This document shows positions 42,458 to 51,432 of a DNA stretch of 64,000 nt, one piece after another (positions within the stretch are counted from its first letter, which is position 1; each line of letters opens with the position of its first letter). The translations under genes were made by a program, and so were the position numbers. The stretch is from Marisediminitalea oceani (GTDB lineage: Bacteria; Pseudomonadota; Gammaproteobacteria; Enterobacterales; Alteromonadaceae). Where the stretch lies: NCBI RefSeq assembly GCF_003731635.1, contig NZ_RCUA01000086.1, positions 62,001-126,000 on the forward strand, written 5' to 3'. The notes beneath the pieces are model-generated. The model made no database searches. It had not been told where the DNA came from and was given only the letters and a program-made list of their open reading frames with translations.

Positions 42458-45400
42458 ATGAGATGGAACAAAGTGTTGTTAGCCGTGAGTATTTCCGCCG
42501 TACTCGGTGGATGTGGAGACGGAACACAACAAAAAGTTGAAGGTGTTGTTGAGGCCCCTCAAAACGAACCGCCTGTCAGTGTTACAGACCCGACCTTTCC
42601 AACCGGTGTTACTTTTAGTGAAGTAGGCGTTCACGATCCTTCTGTTATTCGTCTGGATGACGGCACTTTCTATATCTTCGGTTCTCATATGGCTTATGCC
42701 AGCTCTACCGATTTAGTTAACTGGACTCAGTTAAATCCCGGTGCCGCCAATAACGAAGATGCAGCAGCTAATACCCCACTATTTAATACCTATCCATCTG
42801 AAGTGTCTGAAGGCATTGACTGGGTAGGCGGCAATATTGGTTCCTGGGCTTCGGATGTTATCCAGCTGGGCGACGGCCGTTATTACTTCTATTACAACCA
42901 CTGTGCGCTGCCGGATACCGGTAACTGTGTATCCCGTTCATACCTGGGGGTTGCAGTATCAGACAATATCGACGGTCCTTATGAAGACCTGGGTCTGATC
43001 CTGACTACCGGGCACGTGGGCGCAGAAAACCCAGGCATCAATGGCGAAGCTTACGACGGTAATGTGCATCCGAATGCCATCGACCCGGACGTATTTTTCG
43101 ACAAAGAAGGCCGCTTATGGATGGTTTACGGCTCGTATTCCGGTGGTATCTGGATTATGGAGATGGATCCACAAACCGGTATGGCACTACCAGACCAGGG
43201 CTACGGCACCAAACTCATGGGTGGCTTCTACAGCGCTATTGAAGGGCCATACATGATTTATAGCCCTGAAAGCGATTACTACTATCTGTTTACCTCGTTT
43301 GGCGGTTATGAAAACGCCGACGGTTACAACATGCGTATTGCCCGTTCACGTAACCCTAACGGTCCTTTCACCGACAGCAAGGGTCAGGACATGATTGGCG
43401 CATCTGGCGGCTGGTCGTCTATCGAGCAGTATGGTAATAAAGTGATGGGTGGCTTCCTGTATGATGTGAATCCTGGTGAAGCAGGCACTGACCACGGTTA
43501 CATGGCACCAGGCCATAACTCTGCCTACTACGATGAAGAAACCGGCAAGTACTTTGTTATTTTCCATACCCGCTTCCCTGGCCAGGGCCAAATCCACAAC
43601 GTACGCGTTCATGAAATGTTCGTAAACGAAGATGGCTGGCTGGTTGTTGCACCACATCGTTATGTACCGGTTGAAGGCGATAATATTGCCGATGAGACCG
43701 ATCTGTTTGGTACCTTCAAACTGATTAACCACGGTACCGACATCGATCGTGAAGCCAAGGTGTCTACTTATATTACGCTGGAAGATTACAATATTGTCAG
43801 CGGCGACGTGACCGGTAAATGGTACTACGAAGCTGATAACACTGTACGCCTGTATCTCGACGGCCGTGGCACCTTCAAAGGGGTATCTTCTTGGCAGTAC
43901 AACGACAACATGGGCGAGTTTGTGCCAACCTTTACTGCGGTAAATGAAGAAGGCGTTGCTATCTGGGGCAGTAAGCTGATGGAGAACGACGATGCTACCG
44001 CGCTGACCAATGCGCTGGCTGCCATCTCGTTCCCGGAAGAAACCACCGTAGACGTTACGCTGCCAGCGATTGGTGCTAAAGGCGCCGATATCACCTGGAC
44101 CAGCAGCCACCCGGATTACATCGAAGTGAAAGGTGAGCCGGAACTGCCGAATGCCAGCTACACTGGTGTGGTAACCCGTCCTAACGTTGGGTCTGGTGAT
44201 ACCGAAGTCACCTTAACTGCAACCGCTACTCTCAATGGTACGTCGCAAACTCAGACCTACACCATTGTTATCCCGGCTCAGGTGCCGTTTAACCGGATTG
44301 CCCACTACTCTTTCGACGGCAGCTTTGCTGACGAACTGGGTAATTACACGGTCGCAACTGAAACCGGCATGCGTCCGGATACCGAAGGTACCGTTAACTT
44401 TGTTGAAGGTCAGACAGGTCAGGCAGCCATGTTCGATGGCACCAACGGTCTGCGTCTGCCAGACAGCTTTATTAACTCATACAACTACACAGTGTCGATG
44501 TGGCTGAATGCACAGACACTCAACACCTTTACTCCGGCATTCTTTGGTAATGTTGGTGATAACGGCTGGATGAGTTTGGTACCACAAAGCTGGGACAGCA
44601 ACATCATGTTGTGGAGTAACTCGGTACTGAAAGGCAGCAACCCTTGGTTTGACGGTATCTCTGGCGTGCCTATGCAACTGGATACCTGGACCCACGTAGC
44701 TTTCTCTGTAAATAACGGCTTTGTGCGTATTTACGTTGATGGCGAACTGGCCGGTGAAGCCAATGGCCTGCCGGATATGTTTACCGATTACGAGGGCGTA
44801 TTTACCCTGGCAGTAAACCCGTGGGATGTGCCTTTCAACGGTATGATTGACGAAGTGAAGCTGTATGACACGGCATTAACGGCTGGTGAAATCAAAAACC
44901 TTGATGTAACACCACTGTCTACTGCGGAGCTGCTGGCTTCGGCCGCTGACCTGCTCGACTTAGGTGACACCACCGCAGTCATCGCTGATCTGCCAATGCG
45001 CCCCACAGGTCCATACGCGTCAGCCATAAGCTGGACATCCTCTAACCCGGATGTAATCAGCACTAAAGGTGAAGTAACCCGTCCTGCCAATGGTGAAGAC
45101 GACGCTCTGGTGGTACTAACAGCCACTATCACCCTGGAAGGCGAAAGTCTTACCAAGACCTTCGAAGTTAACGTGCGTGCTCTGGGTCTGCCTGATCCGG
45201 TAGTCCATTACAGCTTCGATAACGATGATCTGTCTGATGCAACCGGTCAGCAAAGTTCAGGTACACCAACCGGTGCCACTATCGATCAGGCAGGTGGTGA
45301 AGCAGCCTTTACCGACGGCGTTGTAGGTCGGGCACTGGATATGGATGGCAACTACGGCGTGCAGCTGGCTGATGATCTGATTAAAGATAACTCCTACGCT

Positions 45401-45826
45401 ATCTCGGTATGGTTTAACGCTGCGGCGCTGGCCAACTATACACCAGTAGTGTTTGGTTATGAGTCAGGTGACAGCTGGATCAGCATGATCCCTGGTGGTC
45501 ACCATGCTTCAGACAATGCCATGGTATGGTCTGGTACAGCCTGGTATGACGCCTTTACCGACCAAACGCTGGAAACCGGCAACTGGTACCACATGGTGAT
45601 GGTAAATAACCAGGGTGCAATGACCATCTACATCAATGGCGTAGAAAGCTTCGCTGGTCAGAACTTCCCGGATGTATTTACCCCGGCTCCGGTTACCTCT
45701 TTTGCGATTGGTGCCAACTTCTGGGATGCCGCCTTCAACGGTCAAATCGATGAGCTGTACATCTTTGATGATGCGCTGACTGCAACTGATGTTACGCAAA
45801 TCTATAACTCGCAACGTCCTGAGTAA
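42458..45826 (+). CDS. GH43 arabinanase lipoprotein with two LamG domains
   Basis: 1122 residues. Lipobox VLGG-C19. The GH43 propeller spans about residues 50-390 with base Asp in VGVHDPSVIRLDDG, Asp in HPNAIDPDVFFDKEG, acid Glu in SAIEGPYMIYSPE and PGHNSAYYDEETGKYF. A C-terminal GH43-associated beta domain covers about 395-505. Then come an Ig-like module (WTSSHPDYIEV), LamG/ConA-like domain 1 (about 615-820), a second Ig-like module (WTSSNPDVIST) and LamG-like domain 2 (about 915-1115). The domain pattern fits endo- or exo-arabinanase with carbohydrate-binding modules, anchored at the outer surface. Its own terminator follows. Confidence 0.9.
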   Translation: MRWNKVLLAVSISAVLGGCGDGTQQKVEGVVEAPQNEPPVSVTDPTFPTGVTFSEVGVHDPSVIRLDDGTFYIFGSHMAYASSTDLVNWTQLNPGAANNEDAAANTPLFNTYPSEVSEGIDWVGGNIGSWASDVIQLGDGRYYFYYNHCALPDTGNCVSRSYLGVAVSDNIDGPYEDLGLILTTGHVGAENPGINGEAYDGNVHPNAIDPDVFFDKEGRLWMVYGSYSGGIWIMEMDPQTGMALPDQGYGTKLMGGFYSAIEGPYMIYSPESDYYYLFTSFGGYENADGYNMRIARSRNPNGPFTDSKGQDMIGASGGWSSIEQYGNKVMGGFLYDVNPGEAGTDHGYMAPGHNSAYYDEETGKYFVIFHTRFPGQGQIHNVRVHEMFVNEDGWLVVAPHRYVPVEGDNIADETDLFGTFKLINHGTDIDREAKVSTYITLEDYNIVSGDVTGKWYYEADNTVRLYLDGRGTFKGVSSWQYNDNMGEFVPTFTAVNEEGVAIWGSKLMENDDATALTNALAAISFPEETTVDVTLPAIGAKGADITWTSSHPDYIEVKGEPELPNASYTGVVTRPNVGSGDTEVTLTATATLNGTSQTQTYTIVIPAQVPFNRIAHYSFDGSFADELGNYTVATETGMRPDTEGTVNFVEGQTGQAAMFDGTNGLRLPDSFINSYNYTVSMWLNAQTLNTFTPAFFGNVGDNGWMSLVPQSWDSNIMLWSNSVLKGSNPWFDGISGVPMQLDTWTHVAFSVNNGFVRIYVDGELAGEANGLPDMFTDYEGVFTLAVNPWDVPFNGMIDEVKLYDTALTAGEIKNLDVTPLSTAELLASAADLLDLGDTTAVIADLPMRPTGPYASAISWTSSNPDVISTKGEVTRPANGEDDALVVLTATITLEGESLTKTFEVNVRALGLPDPVVHYSFDNDDLSDATGQQSSGTPTGATIDQAGGEAAFTDGVVGRALDMDGNYGVQLADDLIKDNSYAISVWFNAAALANYTPVVFGYESGDSWISMIPGGHHASDNAMVWSGTAWYDAFTDQTLETGNWYHMVMVNNQGAMTIYINGVESFAGQNFPDVFTPAPVTSFAIGANFWDAAFNGQIDELYIFDDALTATDVTQIYNSQRPE

Positions 45827-45847
45827 GGACTGCACTTAAGCTACTCA

Positions 45848-45877
45848 CCGCTACCTGTTTTCAGGTAGCGGTTTTTT
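45848..45877 (+). terminator. Rho-independent terminator after GH43-LamG gene
   Basis: Ten-bp stem CCGCTACCTG/CAGGTAGCGG with a four-base T loop, followed by six T. Confidence 0.9.
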
Positions 45878-45912
45878 CGTTTCTTCGACACTCGTAATCA
45901 ATAAGGATCATC

Positions 45913-46869
45913 ATGGGAAAACGACTTCTATGCACCGCCTTCGCCTGTTTATTTGCTTCTGCGGCCAGTGCTGATAACCCGATTATTACCGACGTTTTTA
46001 CTGCCGACCCGGCAGCTATGGTTTATAACGACACCGTGTACCTTTACACCGGCCATGACGAAGCGCCTAATAACGATAAATTTTTTGAAATGCATGACTG
46101 GCTGGCCTTCAGCTCAACCGACATGGTGAATTGGAAAGCCCACGGGCCAATCATGAAAGGCGTTGATTTTGAGTGGGCAGTACCCGGCTTTGCCTGGGCG
46201 TCCCATATGGTGGAAAAAGACGGCACATTTTATTTTTACACCACCGTTCGTCACGATGAAACCAAACCTGGTTTCGCTATTGGTGTGGCCACTTCAGACT
46301 CCCCGACCGGACCGTTTAAGGACGCTATCGGCAAAGCCCTCATCACCGATGATATGACAACCCATACGCCAAATGACTGGGACGATATCGACCCGGCAAT
46401 CTTTATTGAAGAAAACGGCGATGCCTACATGTTTTTTGGCAACCTGATGCCAAAATACGTAAAACTCAAAGACAACATGCTGGAACTTGATGGCGAGATA
46501 AAAACCATCGATGTGCCAAATTATACCGAAGCCTCATGGGTGCATAAAAAGGGCGATAATTATTACTTCAGCTATGCCTGTGAATTCCCGGAGAAGATCT
46601 GCTATGCCATGAGTAAAAGCATTCATGGCCCATGGGAATACAAGGGCATCCTTAACGAAGTTGCCGGTAACTCAGAGACCAATCACCAGTCCATCATTGA
46701 GTACAAAGGCAAGAGCTATTTCATTTATCACACCGGCGCACTGCCGCCTAAAGACGGCAAGGCGAGTGGCGGTCGTTTCCGTCGTTCGGTGGCCGTTGAA
46801 CCTTTATATTACAACCAAGACGGCACCCTAAAACGGGTCATTATGACCACTGAAGGCGTGCAGAAATAA
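45913..46869 (+). CDS. GH43 glycosidase, secreted, arabinose-releasing type
   Basis: 318 residues with a signal peptide ending ASAASA. GH43 features: base Asp in VFTADPAAMVYNDTVYLY, Asp in WDDIDPAIFIEENGDAY, acid Glu in NYTEASWVHKKGDNYYFSY, and the ETNHQSIIEYKG segment with the conserved His. A single catalytic domain without accessory modules suggests a periplasmic enzyme acting on short arabino-oligosaccharides; some relatives act on xylans. AAGGA precedes the ATG. The GH51 gene starts 12 bases after its stop, so the two form an operon. Confidence 0.87.
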   Translation: MGKRLLCTAFACLFASAASADNPIITDVFTADPAAMVYNDTVYLYTGHDEAPNNDKFFEMHDWLAFSSTDMVNWKAHGPIMKGVDFEWAVPGFAWASHMVEKDGTFYFYTTVRHDETKPGFAIGVATSDSPTGPFKDAIGKALITDDMTTHTPNDWDDIDPAIFIEENGDAYMFFGNLMPKYVKLKDNMLELDGEIKTIDVPNYTEASWVHKKGDNYYFSYACEFPEKICYAMSKSIHGPWEYKGILNEVAGNSETNHQSIIEYKGKSYFIYHTGALPPKDGKASGGRFRRSVAVEPLYYNQDGTLKRVIMTTEGVQK

Positions 46870-46881
46870 CAAGGAGTAATG

Positions 46882-48417
46882 ATGAAGTTAAAATTAGTTG
46901 CTTGTGCACTGTTCGGGGTTGGCCTGTCATTTGGATGTGTTTCCAAACAACATGATGTGAGTATCTCTGCCGACCTCAGTAAAGAAGGTGCCACCATTAA
47001 CAAGGATATCTACGGTCAGTTTGCCGAGCATCTTGGACGGGGTATTTATGAAGGTATCTGGGTCGGTCATGACTCAGATATTCCCAATACCAAAGGCTTC
47101 CGCAATGACGTTCTTAATGCCCTGCGCGATATTCAGGTTCCCCTGGTGCGCTGGCCGGGCGGTTGTTTTGCCGACGAATATCACTGGCGTGATGGTATCG
47201 GCGATCCGGCTGAACGGCCGGTGAAGGTAAATACCCACTGGGGCGGTGTAGAGGAAGACAATGCCGTAGGCACCCATGAGTTTTTCGACTTTGTTGAACT
47301 GCTTGGGGCGGATGCTTACATAAATGGTAACCTGGGCAGCGGCACCGTGCGTGAAATGGCTGAGTGGGTTGAATACATGACCTCAGACAAAAACTCCACG
47401 CTGGCCAATCAACGCCGTGCCAATGGCCGTGAAGAGCCCTGGGATATTGCATATTTTGGTATTGGTAACGAAAGCTGGGGATGCGGCGGTCATATGTCGC
47501 CGGAGTACTACGTTGACCTGTACAACCAGTTTGCCACTTTTATCAAAACCCCACCGGGTAAAAAGCCAAAGCTGGTTGCCAGTGGCGGTCATACCGAAGA
47601 TACCCAGTGGACTGATGTGCTAAGCGCCAGTATTGAGCGCAATATGGATGGTATCAGCTACCACTTCTACACGCTGCCTAACAGTGATTGGTCGAATAAG
47701 GGCCACGCCACCGAGTTTACCGAAACCGACTGGTTTAAAACCATGGAGCGTACCTATCGCATGGATAAGTACCTCAAAAATAATATCGCTAAACTCGATG
47801 CCAACGATCCTGAAGGCAAACTGGGCTTTTATGTGGATGAATGGGGTACCTGGTACGATCCGGAACCAGGCCGTGAGCCGGGCTTTCTGTATCAGCAAAA
47901 CACCCTGCGTGATGCGGTCTTAACCGCGGTGAACTTTAACCTGTTCCACCACTATGCCGAACGTGTGCACATGACCAATATCGCGCAGATGGTTAACGTG
48001 CTGCAGGCCATGATCCTCACGGATGGTGGCGACATGCTGCTGACGCCAACTTATCATGTGTATGGCATGTATAAGGTTTTTCAGGATGCAACGTCCATCC
48101 CATTCACCATTAACGGTGGTGAATATAAACAGGGTGACCAGTCATTACCTGCAGTTACTGCCTCTATTGCTAAGGGTCAGGATGGCAAGGTATATATTGC
48201 TCTGGTTAATTTAGATCCGGCCAATGAAGCTGAGGTGGCACTGGATTTTGACAACGGTGATTATTCCTCACTGATTGGTCAGATCCTTACTGCAGATGCC
48301 ATTACTGCTAAAAATACCTTTGACGCCAAGGAAGTTGTAAAACCTGCGTCATTCAGCAGTGATCTCGACGAACTGGTATTGCCAGCCAAGTCAATTGTCG
48401 TTGCAGAGTTGAAATAA
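46882..48417 (+). CDS. abfA: GH51 alpha-L-arabinofuranosidase, lipoprotein
   Basis: 511 residues from the second of two adjacent ATGs; the AAGGAG site is five bases from it, too close to the first. The signal ends SFG-C, a lipobox. GH51 hallmarks: YGQFAEHLGRGIYEGIWVG, VPLVRWPGGCFADEYHWRDG, the acid/base Glu in GIGNESWGCGG and the nucleophile Glu in FYVDEWGTWYDPEPG. The retaining enzyme removes terminal alpha-L-arabinofuranosyl units from arabinan, arabinoxylan and oligosaccharides. Many GH51 enzymes are cytoplasmic, so a lipoprotein form is notable. A shared bidirectional terminator follows. Confidence 0.94.
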   Translation: MKLKLVACALFGVGLSFGCVSKQHDVSISADLSKEGATINKDIYGQFAEHLGRGIYEGIWVGHDSDIPNTKGFRNDVLNALRDIQVPLVRWPGGCFADEYHWRDGIGDPAERPVKVNTHWGGVEEDNAVGTHEFFDFVELLGADAYINGNLGSGTVREMAEWVEYMTSDKNSTLANQRRANGREEPWDIAYFGIGNESWGCGGHMSPEYYVDLYNQFATFIKTPPGKKPKLVASGGHTEDTQWTDVLSASIERNMDGISYHFYTLPNSDWSNKGHATEFTETDWFKTMERTYRMDKYLKNNIAKLDANDPEGKLGFYVDEWGTWYDPEPGREPGFLYQQNTLRDAVLTAVNFNLFHHYAERVHMTNIAQMVNVLQAMILTDGGDMLLTPTYHVYGMYKVFQDATSIPFTINGGEYKQGDQSLPAVTASIAKGQDGKVYIALVNLDPANEAEVALDFDNGDYSSLIGQILTADAITAKNTFDAKEVVKPASFSSDLDELVLPAKSIVVAELK

Positions 48418-48434
48418 GTAGCTTCGATACGGAT

Positions 48435-48468
48435 AAAAAGCGCGGTCAGTTACTGGCCGCGCTTTTTT
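48435..48468. terminator. Bidirectional terminator between GH51 and tapT
   Basis: Stem GCGCGG with CCGCGC extended by TCAG/CTGG pairs, A-run on the left and T-run on the right. Confidence 0.85.
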
Positions 48469-49165
48469 ATTCACTCAGGCCCAGTTCACTGGCACTTAAG
48501 TGGTCGGTCAGATGGGGCTTCCCCTTCACATAAAAGTGGCGGAAAACGTTAAAGTAATGCGCCAGCGTTTGAGCTGCACTCGCCTCCCCGGCCAGTTTTA
48601 ATACTTCCACGCCAACTTCGGCGGTACATAACTGATGAGCATGAGCCGCCTCACGTAATTTATACTCTGAATTGACCTGCGGCTTTATCCCCAACACTGG
48701 CAGGTGTTTAAGGTACTCACTTTTACGAAACATTTTGCGCGCCTCTCGCCAGGTCCCATCAAGCATAATAAACAAGGGCACTTTACCGTTATCCGCAACG
48801 GCGTGTGCGCGTCGCTCCGGCTCAGCATATTCGTGGGGAAAGATGATAAACGGCTGATAGACCGGGTTGTTAAGCAGCGCTAAAAACTCAGGGGATGGTT
48901 CGGTGCGATGCCAGGTAAAGGCGTGATTCACCTTTGCCACATCGGCAATCAGTCGCCCGGTGTTCGTTGGTTTATAACATTCGCCTTTGTACATCAGGAA
49001 CACAAATGCACTGTTCGCCTGCGGCTCTGGCACATACTCACAAATACAATTGACGGTGGGTAGCAAACAGTCGTCACAGCGTACGACCTTACCACCGCGG
49101 GCCAGAAACGGGCGGGTTGAATGAACCAGCTCTCGCTGGCGCAGGGCTAAAACAGAATTATGCAA
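48467..49165 (-). CDS. tapT: DTW-domain tRNA-uridine aminocarboxypropyltransferase
   Basis: 232 residues. DTW-family features: CDDCLLPTVNCICEY, a four-Cys zinc-like motif near residue 29, HEYAEPERR, the signature LDGTWREARKMFRKSEYL near residue 135 and LREAAHAHQLCTAEVGVEVL. Members transfer the 3-amino-3-carboxypropyl group of S-adenosylmethionine to uridine (acp3U) in tRNA. The frame begins at TTG with no evident ribosome site, so the exact start is unsure; the preceding ATG at 49170 is out of frame. Convergent with GH51, unrelated to the arabinan locus. Confidence 0.85.
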   Translation of the reverse strand: MHNSVLALRQRELVHSTRPFLARGGKVVRCDDCLLPTVNCICEYVPEPQANSAFVFLMYKGECYKPTNTGRLIADVAKVNHAFTWHRTEPSPEFLALLNNPVYQPFIIFPHEYAEPERRAHAVADNGKVPLFIMLDGTWREARKMFRKSEYLKHLPVLGIKPQVNSEYKLREAAHAHQLCTAEVGVEVLKLAGEASAAQTLAHYFNVFRHFYVKGKPHLTDHLSASELGLSE

Positions 49166-49282
49166 AGCATTGCCGGAATAAAACGAACAGGACTACATTG
49201 TATATGAGCCCTGCACGACACTACCAGCAATGCTTGGTGAGTATTTTAGCAGCGGCTGCCAGCAGTACGCATGGTTAACAAA

Positions 49283-51268
49283 TTAGGCCAGCGGGTAGCG
49301 GGTTTCCAGATTGTCGATATCCACCACATTACCGTTGCGGTTTACCTGCCGGTAAAGACCCAGCTCAGCCGGTGGTACAAAACCCGCGGCCTGTTCAATA
49401 TCGTTGAGGCGTGCCCCCTGAGCCACCAGGAATGTCAGATAAGTGTGCCTTAACGCTGCTACTGAAAACTGATCCGGGTATGGCAGCCCGGCGTCGTGTG
49501 CCACGTTTATGATCATCTGATCCAGCTGGCTGGCATCCAGACGGCTGCTCAATACGGTAGCTTCAGGGTCGCTTTCCGACTCGCACAATAGACCTACGCA
49601 TTCATTGGTTAGGTCAAGAGTCCGGGCAAAATCACCATGGATTTTAAGCGCACCTTTTTCTACCAGCACGTCCTGATAACGTACTTCCGGTAATTCTTCC
49701 GGCGCTACCCCGCTGAGTAGCAGCGCGATAACCAGTTTGCCGTCACGATTAGCGGCTTTGTATAGCCCCAGACAGTCTTTTTCACTCAGTAACCGGGCAT
49801 TACTCGCCGGCGCCTCATGACCAAGTTGCATTGGCGCCTGCTGGTGTCCTAACTGAGAGACCTTTTGTTTTTCAAGCGCCTGATGGGCTGCCATTTGCTG
49901 TTCCAGGGTCAGTCCCTGATTAGGCACCACGTTATAGCTGGTAAAGGTCGGCGCAGGAGCTTGCTGGCGATGAATCGAACTGAACAGCTGCAATGCCAGC
50001 AAACCAAGAATAATTGCTACCACCAGCGCGATGGAAGAATCCCGCCAGTAATGTGGCGCTATGGGGAAGTCCGGTTCAAAGGGCTGCTCCAGAATATTGA
50101 TGGTAGGCTGCATAGGTTTTTGCACCTCTGCCTGTACCAGTTGATCCCGCAGCGTCTGCGATTGTAATTGTAACTGCTCCAGAGCGCCGTCGAGACGGGC
50201 ATATTCTTCTAGCTTTTGATTGAAGGCCTGGGCGTCAAGCGACAGTTGTTTAAGTTCGTTTTCCAACTGCTGTTGCTTTTGCTGGGAAGAGGTTACCGTT
50301 CGTTTGAGCTCTTCCAGGTAGCGCTGCTGACTTTCGGCTACCGTCTTGTCATAGTTACCCCTGAGTTCCTCCAGCTTGCGCTTTTTGCCAACGATTTCCG
50401 GGTCCATGTTCATGTAAGTGGGGGTAAAATTTTCGGCCAGTTCGGCCAGCTCAGATTCTACTTCGGCAATCACGGCATAGAGACTATCCATGCGTGCTTT
50501 ATCATTAGGGTGAAAGACCATTTCGCCGTTGGCAATACTCTGGCGTACGGTAGCCAGCTCCGCCTCGGCTTCAGCCTGCATAGATTCGGCCTCATCCAGG
50601 GCCGCACCTTTGCTTTTAATTTTCGCCAGCACACGGTTTTCATCACGCTCCAGCGAAACAATATTATTTTCTTCACCAAAGGCCTGCACGACTGCCCGTT
50701 GTGCATTAATCTTTTCTTCCAGCGCGAGGAGTTTTTCCTGTTCGACACTGATGGTTTCTTCGGTGTTAGCGATGGTTTCCGCCGACAGTTGTTCAAGATA
50801 CAGGCTTAGCCACTGCTCCAGAACCGGTTTTAACAGGGTTTTATCTTCTCCGTTGGCATACAGGCTGATTATACGGCTGCTGGTATTGGCTTCGGTGCTC
50901 AGCATACCAGCCAGTTGCTCGGGGGTAAGAGACAGGGAATCGTAGGCCAGTAAGCGGGCACTCAAATCATTAAACACACGATTACTGGTAAGGCGCTGGT
51001 TGTTGAGGGTGATTTGCTCAACCGGCACGGTGCTTTGCTCGGTGTTATGCTGCTGAGCATAGCTAAAATGGACGATGGCCTGACTCTGGTAAATCTCTGC
51101 CCGCGACCAAACCCACGCCAGCGCGGCAGCAAATACCACCAGAAAGGTTAAGCTTAACACTAACCACTTTTGCTTTTGCAGCTTTTTGGCTTCTTCCTCT
51201 GAACGCATACCTGCGCTACCTGTGACAAATTGTGATGGCGTCACTTCGACTTTGCCAGTAAATGCCAT
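49283..51268 (-). CDS. Wzz/chain-length-determinant-like protein fused to a degenerate tyrosine-recombinase domain
   Basis: 661 residues. A cytoplasmic head (1-30) precedes TM1 (about 33-52) and a long periplasmic coiled-coil (about 53-408) with EIYQSQAIVHFSY, typical of Wzz/GumC proteins. The second membrane segment is about 411-430 (ALVVAIILGLLALQLF). The cytoplasmic tail of about 230 residues holds the recombinase-like fold at about 488-645: VIALLLSGVAPEELPEVRYQ (box I, catalytic Arg replaced by Ala), SVAALRHTYLTFLVAQGARL (box II Arg kept, first His lost), QAAGF (usual GH lost), then LYRQVNR. It is probably catalytically dead as a recombinase. Wzz-type proteins normally end or carry a Tyr kinase here. 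Function unknown. Confidence 0.8.
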   Translation of the reverse strand: MAFTGKVEVTPSQFVTGSAGMRSEEEAKKLQKQKWLVLSLTFLVVFAAALAWVWSRAEIYQSQAIVHFSYAQQHNTEQSTVPVEQITLNNQRLTSNRVFNDLSARLLAYDSLSLTPEQLAGMLSTEANTSSRIISLYANGEDKTLLKPVLEQWLSLYLEQLSAETIANTEETISVEQEKLLALEEKINAQRAVVQAFGEENNIVSLERDENRVLAKIKSKGAALDEAESMQAEAEAELATVRQSIANGEMVFHPNDKARMDSLYAVIAEVESELAELAENFTPTYMNMDPEIVGKKRKLEELRGNYDKTVAESQQRYLEELKRTVTSSQQKQQQLENELKQLSLDAQAFNQKLEEYARLDGALEQLQLQSQTLRDQLVQAEVQKPMQPTINILEQPFEPDFPIAPHYWRDSSIALVVAIILGLLALQLFSSIHRQQAPAPTFTSYNVVPNQGLTLEQQMAAHQALEKQKVSQLGHQQAPMQLGHEAPASNARLLSEKDCLGLYKAANRDGKLVIALLLSGVAPEELPEVRYQDVLVEKGALKIHGDFARTLDLTNECVGLLCESESDPEATVLSSRLDASQLDQMIINVAHDAGLPYPDQFSVAALRHTYLTFLVAQGARLNDIEQAAGFVPPAELGLYRQVNRNGNVVDIDNLETRYPLA

Positions 51269-51432
51269 GTGTTATTTCCATATTCCAACGCGCGCCCCGG
51301 TTTTTGCAGACCGGCGCTAATTACTTACCTGGCGGTTAGATTATCAGCTAATGTATGGCTGTGCGACCACTATTGGGTGTTATCCATGTTCCCTGATAGG
51401 TTTTCACCCGCAGTGTTAATCCGCCTAAATAG

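Noticed and set aside
43346..44110. 254-residue minus-strand frame inside the GH43-LamG gene
   Set aside because: Antisense to a strongly supported lipoprotein gene.
50216..50809. 197-residue frame opposite the Wzz-like gene
   Set aside because: Mirror of the coiled-coil codons; no supporting features.
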